Source: Cerasibacillus terrae
Lineage (GTDB): Bacteria > Bacillota > Bacilli > Bacillales > Amphibacillaceae
Direction of reading: 5' to 3'
DNA: 64,000 nucleotides
Assembly: GCF_008039555.1 (NCBI RefSeq)
Contig: NZ_VDUW01000006.1
Location: 62,001-126,000 of the forward strand
Shown here: positions 45,866 through 54,381 of the stretch, piece after piece
Layout of the letters: every line of letters begins with the position of its first letter
Numbering within the stretch: the stretch's first letter is position 1
Made by a program: the position numbers and the translations under genes
The notes under the pieces: model-generated
What the model was told of the DNA's origin: nothing
Databases searched by the model: none
What the model saw: only the letters and a program-made list of their open reading frames with translations

Positions 45866-47068
45866 CGTATTCTTATATGAAATCCATAAATAGAGGACCC
45901 CAATTCCTAAAAGAATGGCTGCTAAGAGCAATCCTTCTAAGTAGAATGGCACAGAGGAAAAAGCTAACCATTCTGTTAAACCTTGTGTAAATAAGAGTAC
46001 TTCATTTAATAAGAATCCTAGGAAAAAGATCCAAGCCCCTTTGATTGCTAGGTGGCTAGGACTAAGAATTTGAATCATTGTTAACTGCACTAAAATAAAC
46101 ATACTAACAAATCCAAGCAGAGTAAAATGTAAATAACCAATGACAACAGATCTTGTGTCATATACGAGACCTGCTAAACCAGGAATAATCATACCTAATT
46201 CAAGTGAATGTTTGATGACTAACAATGCAAGAACAAATAGGATACTATTTTTAATGAATTTCCCGAAATGCTTGGAAATAGCAGGACTGATTCCTTTTAA
46301 AGCATAGACAATACAAATAATAGCAATCCATTGACCGACTACACCTATTGCAGATACAATCGTTGCAGCAGTACCTAAGTCAACCCATAACACGGAATGA
46401 AGGTATCCTGGGAATAAGGAAATGAGATAGAGCCAAAATGCACGCTTCATAAGTAACTCATTAACTTTTATTTTTTTAGATTGGATAATAGTAATAAATA
46501 GTCCAATTAAGAATAATAGAAACCAACCATTGTATTGGAAATGCAAATAGAAATAAATAGTCATCTCAAAAAGATAAGAGTCCTGTAAACCTTTAGCAGC
46601 AATAAATCCTAATAAGAATGGGCCTATCGAAGAAATGACCAGCGCAATTAGTGCCCCTTTTATATAAAGACTTGCTGTTTTAGAAAATAGTCTAGACTTT
46701 TTCATTTGTAGATAAATAAACAAAGCAACCCAATATTCTACAAAGATATGAAGAGTAGCCATGATAATTGAAAATACATCATATCCTTGATATATATAAG
46801 CAAAAAACATTAGAATGGTTACTATAATCACGGTAATAATCATAAAATGCACATGTTTCTTAGATTTGATGTTTGTCCATGTTATTTTTAGGAAGATGAG
46901 TAGTAAACCTAAAAATACCCATCCCAGAAATGCTACATGGGAGTGTGCATGTAATAGATGATCATATGGCACACGAGAAGGGGAAAATGGATAGATTCGC
47001 ATCCAAATTCCTGTTCCAACAACAAAAGCAAAAAATAAGAAAGTAAAATGTGTGATGTACTTTGGCAT
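45854..47068 (-). CDS. Histidine-rich 12-helix membrane protein, oxidase-subunit-I-like
   Basis: A 404-residue protein that is almost entirely membrane helices. Conserved-looking histidines lie within or at the ends of helices: HLLHAHSHVAFLGW (His37-44), His107, YLHFQYNGW (His176), GYLHSVLW (His224) and IGYLHFTLLGF near 315. The HAHxHxxxxGW pattern recalls haem-copper oxidase subunit I and NorB-like proteins, but the full set of oxidase ligands is not evident, so a haem- or metal-binding role is inference. It is monocistronic on the reverse strand. ATG is preceded by GGGAGATGAC. Confidence 0.55.
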   Translation of the reverse strand: MPKYITHFTFLFFAFVVGTGIWMRIYPFSPSRVPYDHLLHAHSHVAFLGWVFLGLLLIFLKITWTNIKSKKHVHFMIITVIIVTILMFFAYIYQGYDVFSIIMATLHIFVEYWVALFIYLQMKKSRLFSKTASLYIKGALIALVISSIGPFLLGFIAAKGLQDSYLFEMTIYFYLHFQYNGWFLLFLIGLFITIIQSKKIKVNELLMKRAFWLYLISLFPGYLHSVLWVDLGTAATIVSAIGVVGQWIAIICIVYALKGISPAISKHFGKFIKNSILFVLALLVIKHSLELGMIIPGLAGLVYDTRSVVIGYLHFTLLGFVSMFILVQLTMIQILSPSHLAIKGAWIFFLGFLLNEVLLFTQGLTEWLAFSSVPFYLEGLLLAAILLGIGVLYLWISYKNTKIV

Positions 47069-47224
47069 GATGTCATCTCCCTATTCAATATCCTCTATAC
47101 CTATGATGCTTAACTAAATAAGAGGATGCAAGGCTGTAATAAAAATGTCAAAAGAAAATAACAAGTATATGACGAATTAAGAACAAATGTCACTATAATT
47201 TCTATCATTTTGAAATAATTTAAG

Positions 47225-48085
47225 TTACTTATAGTCATTATTTAGGAAGAAAAGGGCAATCGTTCCTGGGCCTGAATGTGCACCAATAACAGCTCCTACC
47301 ATCTCGATGAGCACATCTTGAACAGGAAATTTTTCTTTAATCATTTCTGCCAATTGTTTCGCTCGTTCGATGTCATCTCCATGGCTAATACCAATTATTT
47401 GGTTTTCGAAATCTGTTCCACGTTCTTCCATGATTTCCAACATTCGTTTTAGTACACGTTTGGAACCACGGACTTTTTCAATAGGGATTAATTTACCTTC
47501 ATCCACATGGAGAACGGGTTTAATTTTAAGTAAAGAGCCAACAAATGCAGCTGTTTTGCTCACACGTCCACCACGGTATAGGTACTTCAAATCATCTACC
47601 GTAAAAATGTGCTCCATATGTTTGGTATGATATTGTACGGTTTCAATGATTTCTTCCATACTCTTTCCTTCATTAGCAAGCTTTGCAGCACGAATTGCGA
47701 CAAGTCCATAACCTATGGAGGCACATTTTGTATCAAGTACATGAAGTTCCGCTTCTGGATATTCTTCTAAGACTTGTTGCTCCATCATTTTTGCCGTTTG
47801 ATATGTGCCGGATAGTTCAGATGAAAATGATAAGTATAATAAGGCATGTTTTTCTTTAGCATATGTCGTAAAAATAGTTTGAAATGTCTGTAAGGAAACT
47901 TGAGATGTAGTTGGACTTTCTCCACTTCTCATTGCATCATAAATTTTTTTAGGAGTAATATCAATCCCATCTCGATATTCTTTTTTAGCTAAATGAACAG
48001 TTAATGGTAGCCTTTCTATTCCATATGTTTTATACTGTTCTTCGGTTAAATCACAAGCAGTATCAACAAGAATCTGAACATTCAT
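47225..48085 (-). CDS. yitS: DegV-family fatty-acid-binding protein (YitS-like)
   Basis: A 286-residue protein of the DegV/EDD fold. Family members bind fatty acids and the FakB branch feeds them to fatty-acid kinase. Visible blocks: ILVDTACDL at the start, TTSQVSLQTF, LYLSFSSELSGTYQTA, LDTKCASIGYGL and the C-terminal GAVIGAHSGPGTIALFF. Paired with the divergent yitT gene, as in B. subtilis yitS-yitT, it begins a yit-like block. Whether it is a FakB partner cannot be told here. Confidence 0.88.
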   Translation of the reverse strand: MNVQILVDTACDLTEEQYKTYGIERLPLTVHLAKKEYRDGIDITPKKIYDAMRSGESPTTSQVSLQTFQTIFTTYAKEKHALLYLSFSSELSGTYQTAKMMEQQVLEEYPEAELHVLDTKCASIGYGLVAIRAAKLANEGKSMEEIIETVQYHTKHMEHIFTVDDLKYLYRGGRVSKTAAFVGSLLKIKPVLHVDEGKLIPIEKVRGSKRVLKRMLEIMEERGTDFENQIIGISHGDDIERAKQLAEMIKEKFPVQDVLIEMVGAVIGAHSGPGTIALFFLNNDYK

Positions 48086-48222
48086 GCTTTCACCTTCATT
48101 TCTATGTAATGTATTATAATAAGTTTATCTCTAGTATACTACTTAGTCAAAATGTTTCGTTGGAAATAAGGGAAACATAGAATAAAAAGGGAAATAGTTG
48201 TTTTAAAGGAGGACTTTATGTA

Positions 48223-49068
48223 ATGGTAAAAACAGAATTGAAAAGAACGCTTATAGTCATTTTTGGTGCATTTTTAAATGCGATTGCTTTAAACTTTTTT
48301 CTAATTGGTGCGAATGTTTATGCGAGTGGTTTTACAGGTGCAGCACAATTAGTTTCGAGTATATTTAATGATTTTTTTAATATTGGTATTGGAACTGGAA
48401 TATTACTTCTACTGTTTAATATTCCTGTAATTATAATAGGCTGGTTGAAGATTGGAAAAGCATTTACTATTTATAGTTTAGTTTCTGTTGCATTTACATC
48501 ATTCTTTCTAGAATTACTTCCAGTCCTCCATTTATCTGATGATATTATTTTAAATGCAGTATTTGGTGGTTTAATTGGTGGTGCGAGTGTTGGATTAACA
48601 TTGAAAATAGGTGGTTCCACAGGTGGTATGGATATTATTGCCTTGATTTTATCGCGAATCAAAGATCGGCCAATTGGGATTTATTTTTTAACGTTAAATG
48701 CGATTATTATTGGGACAGCAGGGATTTTGTACGAACCTGAAAATGCGCTATACACATTAGTTTCACTTTATGTAAACACTCGTGTTATTGATACAATACA
48801 TACACGCCATACAAAAGTAACAGCCATGATTATTACGAAAAAAGCAGAAGAATTACAAAAGGCAATTCACCACCGTTTAGTCCGCGGTATTACTATATTA
48901 CCTGCAAAAGGGGCTTATTCGAATGAAGATAAAAATATGTTATATTTAGTGATTACTCGCTATGAATTGTACTATTTAGAGGAAGTGATTCAGGAAACAG
49001 ATCCAGAGGCATTCACGAATATTGTAGAAACGGCTGGCATCTTTGGATTATTTAGGCGAGATGATTAA
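48223..49068 (+). CDS. yitT: YitT-family membrane protein
   Basis: A 281-residue protein with six N-terminal membrane segments (DUF161 repeats; ANVYASGFTGAAQLVSSI and KIGGSTGGMDIIALILS are typical) and a cytoplasmic C-terminal DUF2179 domain (VTAMIITKKAEELQKAIHH onward). The family is widespread in Firmicutes and functionally unassigned. ATG is preceded by AAAGGAGGAC. The next gene, a lipoprotein, begins 34 bases downstream of its stop. Confidence 0.9.
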   Translation: MVKTELKRTLIVIFGAFLNAIALNFFLIGANVYASGFTGAAQLVSSIFNDFFNIGIGTGILLLLFNIPVIIIGWLKIGKAFTIYSLVSVAFTSFFLELLPVLHLSDDIILNAVFGGLIGGASVGLTLKIGGSTGGMDIIALILSRIKDRPIGIYFLTLNAIIIGTAGILYEPENALYTLVSLYVNTRVIDTIHTRHTKVTAMIITKKAEELQKAIHHRLVRGITILPAKGAYSNEDKNMLYLVITRYELYYLEEVIQETDPEAFTNIVETAGIFGLFRRDD

Positions 49069-49102
49069 TATGAAATCTGTGTTCAAAGGGGAGAAAATCA
49101 GT

Positions 49103-49540
49103 GTGAAACAACGTTTTATTTTTCTATTAATAATTTTGTTGGCATTCTTCTTAGTTAGTTGTGAAGCGGGGGAGGAAAATGAAAACTCCGATCGCCAAGA
49201 ATCCACGGAAGAAGAGAAAGCAGACGAACAAACAAAAGTAAAGTTTAGGGGAATACATGTAGATGTTCAAGCAAAAGAAGTGGTGATTCGGGGCAAGGTA
49301 AAAACAAATCAATATGAATTTTACTATGAAATGGAACAGGATGGCAAGAAGATTGTTGAGGAAACAGCCTATTCTGTAGATAATCCAAATGAAGAATGGG
49401 AAAGTTTCGAAATCATGTATGATACCCCAAAAGAAGTAAAGGAAAATGGGGAGTTAGTTATTATTAATATTTACGGAAAAAATATTCATGGAGATAAAAT
49501 TAGTTCCAATTATATTACAGTTGATTTCTCTTATTTATAA
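49103..49540 (+). CDS. Lipoprotein with a beta-sandwich-like domain
   Basis: A 145-residue predicted lipoprotein. With the GTG start at 49103 (behind AAAGGGGAG) the signal peptide is normal and the lipobox LVSC gives Cys19. A Glu/Asp-rich linker of about 25 residues follows, then a beta-rich domain (EVVIRGKVKTNQYEFYYEME, EEWESFEIMYDTP). The domain has some resemblance to bacterial Ig-like Gmad2 domains, but I am not certain. Upstream in-frame ATGs are possible but have poor ribosome sites. It probably shares a transcript with yitT. Confidence 0.65.
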   Translation: MKQRFIFLLIILLAFFLVSCEAGEENENSDRQESTEEEKADEQTKVKFRGIHVDVQAKEVVIRGKVKTNQYEFYYEMEQDGKKIVEETAYSVDNPNEEWESFEIMYDTPKEVKENGELVIINIYGKNIHGDKISSNYITVDFSYL

Positions 49541-49573
49541 ACTTCTCTTCTTACTGAGAGGGGAAGTTTTTTT
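49541..49573 (+). terminator. Terminator of the yitT-lipoprotein unit
   Basis: ACTTCTCTT pairs imperfectly with GAGGGGAAGT and is followed by seven T residues, directly after the lipoprotein stop. Confidence 0.75.
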
Positions 49574-49578
49574 ATGAA

Positions 49579-49612
49579 TTAAAAAATCCCAAAGGATAAT
49601 CCTTTGGGTATC
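49579..49612 (-). terminator. Terminator of the NifU-N-like gene
   Basis: A 9-bp perfect stem (CCCAAAGGA/TCCTTTGGG) with a 3-base loop; the reverse-strand side ends in ATTTTTTAA. Confidence 0.88.
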
Positions 49613-49625
49613 TTTATGTATTGAA

Positions 49626-49889
49626 TTAATATCCGTGTTTTTGGATGATTTCTTTTACCTTTTCGATTAATTCATCCCATTCTGCATCAAAATCTTTATT
49701 TACGGTAATAAAATTTTGGTAGCCAAATACATTTGCTACACCATCTAATTTCATTAAATCATTCATAATTTCATGTTCACTCGTATCTCCAGGCATTACC
49801 GAAACACTTGCAGTCCCTTCAAAAATTAGGCTTTCTGTTGTAAACTTAATAGCATTTGGATTTGGTGTTTCTTCCACACGAATACCCAT
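49626..49889 (-). CDS. Stand-alone NifU N-terminal-type (Nfu N) domain protein
   Basis: An 87-residue protein consisting only of the Nfu N-terminal domain, recognised by RVEETPNPNAIKFTTESLIF and the GVANVFGYQNFITVNKD segment. The cysteine-bearing C-terminal iron-sulphur domain of Nfu proteins is absent, so it should not bind a cluster by that route. The function is unknown; a role as partner in Fe-S protein maturation is inference, mildly supported by yitW (a MIP18-type gene) 2.5 kb away. ATG is preceded by GTAGGAGGGATCG. Confidence 0.8.
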   Translation of the reverse strand: MGIRVEETPNPNAIKFTTESLIFEGTASVSVMPGDTSEHEIMNDLMKLDGVANVFGYQNFITVNKDFDAEWDELIEKVKEIIQKHGY

Positions 49890-49953
49890 AACGATCCCTC
49901 CTACATATACTTACCCTTATCATACCAAAAATACATAAAAGGCGAAAGAAAAA

Positions 49954-49986
49954 GGAAAAAAGGTGCTCCAATTTTAGAGCACCTTT
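49954..49986 (-). terminator. Reverse-strand terminator after the DUF3813-like gene
   Basis: An 8-bp stem AGGTGCTC/GAGCACCT with an 8-base loop; on the reverse strand it ends in TTTTTTCC. Confidence 0.82.
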
Positions 49987-50017
49987 CCATCCATTCGCTT
50001 AAAGTAACCCATTCCCA

Positions 50018-50113
50018 TTACATAATGGTACCGTAATCACCATCACGAATGGTATGATGTTTAGGAATTTCTAAGTGAGAAATACTTGACCGACCATAGA
50101 GAGCTTCGTTAAC
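50018..50113 (-). pseudogene. Protein-like C-terminal fragment after the DUF3813-like gene
   Basis: A 31-codon open frame on the reverse strand, offset from the DUF3813-like frame, encodes VNEALYGRSSISHLEIPKHH then TIRDGDYGTIM and stops. The composition looks like real protein and not like chance AT-rich sequence, but there is no start codon near its beginning. It may be the tail of a decayed gene or of an ancestral longer protein after a frameshift. I do not recognise the family. Confidence 0.4.
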
Positions 50114-50300
50114 TCAACTGTTGGTTTTGTTCCAATTGTTGCTCCAATTGCTGTAAATGTTGCTTTTCCTCTGGAGTACAGTTTGTATATGCCGCTTGGA
50201 TAGCATTTTTAGCTGCTTGTTTATCTTGTTCATTTGGATTACTTGTCATAAAATTATTAACAGCATCTTTAGCTTGCTGAAATAAGTTATCGTTAGCCAT
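50109..50300 (-). CDS. Small DUF3813-like protein
   Basis: A 63-residue hydrophilic helical protein (MANDNLFQQAKDAVNNFMTS then NEQDKQAAKNAIQAAYTNCT) with a Gln-rich tail. It resembles the DUF3813 family found in Bacillaceae near yitU; the call is moderately certain. The start codon overlaps the stop of the upstream 49-residue gene (TAATG), whose last codons contain the GGAGGG ribosome site. The function is unknown. Confidence 0.68.
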   Translation of the reverse strand: MANDNLFQQAKDAVNNFMTSNPNEQDKQAAKNAIQAAYTNCTPEEKQHLQQLEQQLEQNQQLS

Positions 50301-50449
50301 TAAAACCCTCCTACAGTGTGGTTGTCAACTTCTTTTTGTTTCCGTTTTTTGTCTGTAAAATGCTGGTCTGAATGTGGTGTCTGTTGTTTCTTAGCTGGTT
50401 TGGAAGAGAAAAGTTCTTCTGTTTCTTGCTCTTTTGACTTTTTTTTCAT
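50300..50449 (-). CDS. Small basic hydrophilic protein, 49 residues
   Basis: Reading the reverse strand, AGGGGGTTGACCTG precedes an ATG that opens a 49-codon frame: MKKKSKEQETEELFSSKPAK, then KQQTPHSDQHFTDKKRKQKE and VDNHTVGGF. The stop overlaps the next start by one base (TAATG), and its last codons (GTA GGA GGG TTT) carry the next gene's ribosome site. This translational coupling with the DUF3813-like gene is the best evidence that it is expressed. It has no recognised domain and is probably disordered. Confidence 0.65.
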   Translation of the reverse strand: MKKKSKEQETEELFSSKPAKKQQTPHSDQHFTDKKRKQKEVDNHTVGGF

Positions 50450-50465
50450 CAGGTCAACCCCCTAA

Positions 50466-50495
50466 GAAAAAAGGTGAACGCTTTTTGCGCTCACC
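50466..50495 (-). terminator. Terminator of yitU
   Basis: A 9-bp stem (GGTGAGCGC/GCGTTCACC with one G-U pair) and a 5-base loop; the reverse-strand side ends in TTTTTT. The next small gene starts just past it. Confidence 0.85.
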
Positions 50496-50552
50496 ATTAG
50501 TATGGATATTGAATTATTTTTTATAAAGGTAATTTCCGGTATCGAGATTATT

Positions 50553-51383
50553 TCATTCATGCAAATGAATATTTAGATAAGTCTTGATAAAATTGCCAAT
50601 ACCATCTTCTTCATTTGTATCTGTGATATGTTTTGCAATGGACTTTAATTCATCAATACCATTTCCCATAGCAACACCAACACCAGCATAGTCAATCATT
50701 TCCAAATCATTATCTTCATCACCAAATGCAATAATTCTTTCTTTTGGTATATTATAATACTGAGCGATTTTTTGTAATCCTACTGCTTTATTCATTCCCT
50801 TTTTAACAATTTCAATGATATTCCATGGTGCTCCCCATTTACGATGTTCGATGAGCTCTGCATGTTGGTCATCTAGAAGATTTCTTAATTCATCAATATG
50901 TTCTTCACGTGGGTAAATGAGAAGGGAAGTTGGATCTTCTTTTAGTTCTTTTCGTAAACTTCCGATCTTGTAAGGTAGTTCTTCTGAGCTATGCAGGAAA
51001 ATATCTAATAAGGATTTGTCATATTTATCTAAAAAAACATTATCTTGTACTTCTGCCATCAAATTATTTACAGACAAATCATAACAAGCATCAACAATAT
51101 TCAAAGCTGTTTTTTGTTCAAGTGGGTTATGTGAACCTTCCCACTTTTTATCTTGTGGGTGGTGGATAAGGGCACCATTAAAATTAACCATTGGAGTTTT
51201 AAGACCAAGCTGTCTATAGTACAAGATACTTGAGCGATGTGGACGACCTGTTGCAATGACAACAACATGTCCTTGTTCTTTCGCTTTTAGTATGACATTT
51301 TTTGTATGTGAACTTATTTTCTTCTCGTTTGTTAATAATGTTCCATCTAAATCTAAAGCAATTAAATGTCTTTTCCTCTCCAT
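50553..51383 (-). CDS. yitU: HAD-family (Cof-type) phosphatase YitU
   Basis: A 276-residue haloacid-dehalogenase phosphatase. Motif I is LDLDGTLL with the nucleophile aspartate, motif II is ATGRP, the lysine motif falls in KKGMNKAVGL, and motif IV is GDEDNDLEM. The cap domain is the type IIB found in Cof/sugar-phosphate phosphatases. B. subtilis YitU can act on the flavin precursor phosphate; this homology is likely but not proved. ATG follows GAGGTG on the reverse strand; a GTG three codons upstream is inside that site. Confidence 0.88.
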   Translation of the reverse strand: MERKRHLIALDLDGTLLTNEKKISSHTKNVILKAKEQGHVVVIATGRPHRSSILYYRQLGLKTPMVNFNGALIHHPQDKKWEGSHNPLEQKTALNIVDACYDLSVNNLMAEVQDNVFLDKYDKSLLDIFLHSSEELPYKIGSLRKELKEDPTSLLIYPREEHIDELRNLLDDQHAELIEHRKWGAPWNIIEIVKKGMNKAVGLQKIAQYYNIPKERIIAFGDEDNDLEMIDYAGVGVAMGNGIDELKSIAKHITDTNEEDGIGNFIKTYLNIHLHE

Positions 51384-51511
51384 TTTATTCACCTCATTTT
51401 AACCAGTTTATAAATAATTAACTAAGAAGTAAAGGGTTTTTTCTTTTCAGATGCCTTAAAAGACTATATGATAAATGGACAATAATAATTTTGAAAGAGG
51501 AGGATACTTCG

Positions 51512-52273
51512 TTGATTAGTGTTTCAAAAATAAAAATAGACAACATACCGTGCCTTGTAATCGTTGAAAACGAGAAGGCTATGGAACCTTTACCAATTAT
51601 TACATATTTTCACGGCTTTACAAGTGCGAAAGAACATGATTTACCAATTGCCTTTTTATTAGCAGAGGAAGGTTACCGAGTAATCCTTCCAGACAGTATT
51701 CACCATGGGGAACGAGAGGGGAATATTTCTTCCCTTAAAAGACAAGTAGCATTTTGGGATATCGTCATGCAAAATGTGGAAGATTTACAAACCATCCGGG
51801 CTTATTTACAAGCTGAAAATCTTATTGAAAATGATAAATTTGGTGTTGCTGGAACGAGCATGGGTGGGATTACAACAGCTGCAGTTATGGTTAAATATCC
51901 GTGGATTGATGTGGCTGCTGTTTTAATGGGGAGTCCAAAACCATCAGAATTTGCCACATTCATGTTAGAACAATATGCAAAAACAGATAATCCAGAAATA
52001 CCTCAAAAGGAAATTGATAAATTATATCAAGAACTACAATCCATTGATTTATCGAAAAATATGGAGGCATTAAATAACCGCCCATTATTATTCTGGCATG
52101 GGGATAAAGATCCGGTCGTTCCTTTTGACCACTCTTTTACTTTTTACCAAAAAGCAAGAGAAAAATATGATCGGAATAAGGACATCCATTTTATTAGGGA
52201 AAAGGGCCGGGATCATAAAGTAAGTCGATTCGCTATTTTAGAAGTAGTAAAGTGGTTTAAGAAACATCTGTAG
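51512..52273 (+). CDS. yitV: Alpha/beta-hydrolase esterase YitV
   Basis: A 253-residue serine hydrolase. The nucleophile elbow is GTSMGG (AGTSMGGITTAAVM), the oxyanion region is FHGFTSAKEHD, the acid lies in WHGDKDPVVPFD and the histidine near GRDHKVS. This matches the YitV/YhaG-type esterases of Bacillus, whose natural substrate is unknown. The start is TTG 51512, nine bases after AGAGGAGG. It is divergent from yitU and followed by yitW, giving the usual yitU-yitV-yitW order. Confidence 0.88.
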   Translation: MISVSKIKIDNIPCLVIVENEKAMEPLPIITYFHGFTSAKEHDLPIAFLLAEEGYRVILPDSIHHGEREGNISSLKRQVAFWDIVMQNVEDLQTIRAYLQAENLIENDKFGVAGTSMGGITTAAVMVKYPWIDVAAVLMGSPKPSEFATFMLEQYAKTDNPEIPQKEIDKLYQELQSIDLSKNMEALNNRPLLFWHGDKDPVVPFDHSFTFYQKAREKYDRNKDIHFIREKGRDHKVSRFAILEVVKWFKKHL

Positions 52274-52396
52274 AAACTTGGATTTGCATAAAATATGAAA
52301 TTCAGTCATGATGAATCTCTATTCGTGACCAATATAGTTTTAAAAAACATTAAAATATGTTTTAATAATGATATACACAAAAAGAGGGGGATAGAC

Positions 52397-52708
52397 ATGG
52401 ATGAAGCATTAAAAGAAAACTATTTAGGTGCTCTAGAAAACGTTATTGACCCAGAGTTAGGTATTGATATTGTCAACCTTGGTTTAATATATGATGTAGA
52501 TATGGATGAGGAAGGTTTGTGTACAGTGACAATGACACTAACTTCCATGGGATGTCCATTAGCTGGCCATATTGAGGCAGACGTACGTCGTGCATTGGCA
52601 GATTTTCCTGAAATTAAGGAAATACAAGTTGATATCGTATGGGATCCACCATGGGGAAAAGATAAAATGTCACGTTATGCAAAAATCGCTCTCGGAATTC
52701 CAGATTGA
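52397..52708 (+). CDS. yitW: MIP18-family Fe-S assembly protein YitW
   Basis: A 103-residue DUF59/MIP18 domain protein (SufT-like). The start block LGALENVIDPELGIDIVNLGLIY and the cysteine motif TSMGCPLAGHIEADVRRA, plus the DIVWDPPW segment, define the family. Such proteins help maturation of iron-sulphur proteins. ATG is preceded by AGAGGGGGATAG; a longer frame upstream lacks a ribosome site. Confidence 0.92.
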   Translation: MDEALKENYLGALENVIDPELGIDIVNLGLIYDVDMDEEGLCTVTMTLTSMGCPLAGHIEADVRRALADFPEIKEIQVDIVWDPPWGKDKMSRYAKIALGIPD

Positions 52709-52724
52709 TAAAATAATTCCTTTT

Positions 52725-52761
52725 GAAGAGGTTCGTTCTTTTTTAGAATGAATCTCTTTTT
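52725..52761 (+). terminator. Terminator of yitW
   Basis: An imperfect 13-bp stem (AGAGGTTCGTTCT with AGAATGAATCTCT) ending in a T-run. Confidence 0.82.
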
Positions 52762-52824
52762 AATTGGCTTTTTTGTATAGATACCATTACGGTAGATCTT
52801 TCACGAAGCGAATTAAAGGCTAAC

Positions 52825-52856
52825 AAAAAAAGGCCGTGCTATATTACAGCACGGCT
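52825..52856 (-). terminator. Terminator of uppP
   Basis: A perfect 8-9-bp GC-rich stem (GCCGTGCT/AGCACGGC) with a 7-base loop; the reverse-strand side ends in TTTTTTT. Confidence 0.92.
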
Positions 52857-52867
52857 TCATCTATTGA

Positions 52868-53680
52868 TTACATAAATAAAATGGCTAGGGCTCCAACAAT
52901 AAAACAATAATAAGCAAAGTACTTTAAGTTTCCTTTTGCCATTATATTCATAAACCATTTTAAAGCAAAGAATGTTGCGACAAGCGAAGCAATCAATGCA
53001 ATGGTATTTGGAACCCATTCAAAGTTCGCATCACCTATTATATCTGGAATACCTAAAATGGTAACTCCAAGGCTAACTGGAATATATAATAAGAAAGAGA
53101 AACGTAATGCTGTTTCCTGTTTCATTCCAAGAAGCATTGCAGCTACAATCGTTGCTCCTGAACGACTAATTCCAGGGATAAGTGCTGCTGCTTGAGCTAG
53201 TCCAACGATAAGCGCATCTTTCCATGTTAAGTCGCCATCACTTTTTCTACCACGTAAATTACGAATGATCCATAAAGCAATCCCCGTAATAATTAAGGTA
53301 AATCCAACTGTCGATGCCTTACTAATATCCCCGATTTTATCTTCAAATAAGACACCAATGACACCAGCTGGTATTGTTGCAATAACAAGATATATAATAA
53401 AGCGGAAGTCGTCTTTTGCATCTGCTTCTCGAGTAGTGATATATCGTAACCCATTTTGAATTAAACGAATAATATCGTTTCGATAAATGATTAATACAGC
53501 TATGAGTGATCCGAAGTTCACTAAAATTTCAAACGATAAACCTTCAACAACAACTCCAAATAAATCACGGAAAATGATTAAATGTCCACTGGATGAAATT
53601 GGAATTGGTTCTGTAAATCCTTGAAGCAGTCCTAAAAATAAGTATTTCATGATTGTGAGTAAATCTGTTGTAATATTCAC
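52868..53680 (-). CDS. uppP: Undecaprenyl-diphosphatase UppP (BacA)
   Basis: UppP recycles the undecaprenyl carrier of cell-wall synthesis by removing a phosphate from the pyrophosphate, and overproduction gives bacitracin resistance. The 270 residues have the catalytic motifs [18 protein letters not shown] and [18 protein letters not shown] and about eight helices. The start is GTG 53680, eight bases after AAGGAGGAG on the reverse strand; a longer open frame upstream covers the ribosome site. It is monocistronic. Confidence 0.94.
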   Translation of the reverse strand: MNITTDLLTIMKYLFLGLLQGFTEPIPISSSGHLIIFRDLFGVVVEGLSFEILVNFGSLIAVLIIYRNDIIRLIQNGLRYITTREADAKDDFRFIIYLVIATIPAGVIGVLFEDKIGDISKASTVGFTLIITGIALWIIRNLRGRKSDGDLTWKDALIVGLAQAAALIPGISRSGATIVAAMLLGMKQETALRFSFLLYIPVSLGVTILGIPDIIGDANFEWVPNTIALIASLVATFFALKWFMNIMAKGNLKYFAYYCFIVGALAILFM

Positions 53681-53780
53681 CAGAGTCTCCTCCTTAAAAA
53701 TAACATGTTTAAATAAAATGATACCTCTCAATCACTCTCTAATGGGCAAATGAATAGTCTAAGGTGAGGAGGTAATCAAT

Positions 53781-54113
53781 ATGAAAGACAATAAAGATAA
53801 AATGTATCATCTATGTAAAGACCATTTACATTCATATGTGATGGCAGAGACGAATGACGGATATAGTTTTGACGGAATCATTACAGGACTGGACGATGAA
53901 TATGTTTATTTTGCTGTGCCAATAGAACAGGCCAACACACCGGAAAGAACTCCTGCAAGTGTAAATGAATTACGTCAATATGGTTACGGATATGGGGGTT
54001 ATCCGGGTTATGGTTCCCCATTTTATGGTTATGGGCATCCCCCAAGAAGATTCAGGAGGTTTATTTTGCCCTTAGCAGCTTTAACAGCCATTTCATTATT
54101 GCCTTGGTATTAA
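53781..54113 (+). CDS. Gly/Tyr-rich small protein with C-terminal membrane segment
   Basis: A 110-residue protein of three parts: an N-terminal small domain (CKDHLHSYVMAETNDGYSFD then GIITGLDDEYVYFAVP) with Sm-like beta-strand pattern, a glycine/tyrosine-rich centre (YGYGYGGYPGYG), and a hydrophobic C-terminus after an arginine cluster (RRFRRFILPLAALTAISLL). The low-complexity GY region recalls spore-coat-like proteins. I know no characterised homologue. ATG is preceded by GTGAGGAGGTAATC, and a terminator follows, so it is almost certainly a real gene. Confidence 0.7.
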   Translation: MKDNKDKMYHLCKDHLHSYVMAETNDGYSFDGIITGLDDEYVYFAVPIEQANTPERTPASVNELRQYGYGYGGYPGYGSPFYGYGHPPRRFRRFILPLAALTAISLLPWY

Positions 54114-54134
54114 CCTGAAAAATAAAACATAAAG

Positions 54135-54180
54135 GAAAACCCTTGCCTACCAATCCAATCTCAAGAAGGCAAGGGTTTTT
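54135..54180 (+). terminator. Terminator of the Gly/Tyr-rich gene
   Basis: A 13-bp stem (AAAACCCTTGCCT with AGGCAAGGGTTTT) with a 17-base loop and a T-run. Confidence 0.9.
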
Positions 54181-54201
54181 CATGCAAAATTTTACGGCGT
54201 T

Positions 54202-54381
54202 TTACTCTTGGCTATTCCCTTTTAGAATTCCGTCACCTAATACAAAAATAACAACTGCAATGATTGCAGAAATGATTAAGGAGGTATTTAGGTTGAAAGG
54301 GTCACCCGCCATACTAGTTAAAACGTAAGAAACGACTCCACCAATTAAAAGAGCCCAAATAACTGTCATTATGTAGCGCAA
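54202..54381 (-). CDS. yjzD: YjzD-like (DUF2929) small membrane protein
   Basis: A 59-residue protein with two membrane helices (MTVIWALLIGGVVSYVLTSM, then LIISAIIAVVIFVLGDGIL). It matches the DUF2929/YjzD family in length and in position before the fabH region. The start is TTG 54381, six bases after GAGGTG on the reverse strand; an in-frame ATG six codons upstream covers that ribosome site. The function is unknown. Confidence 0.75.
   Translation of the reverse strand: MRYIMTVIWALLIGGVVSYVLTSMAGDPFNLNTSLIISAIIAVVIFVLGDGILKGNSQE

Noticed and set aside
54143..54328. 61-codon forward frame over the yjzD-like gene
   Set aside because: It begins inside the preceding terminator region and is antisense to the better-supported yjzD-like gene.
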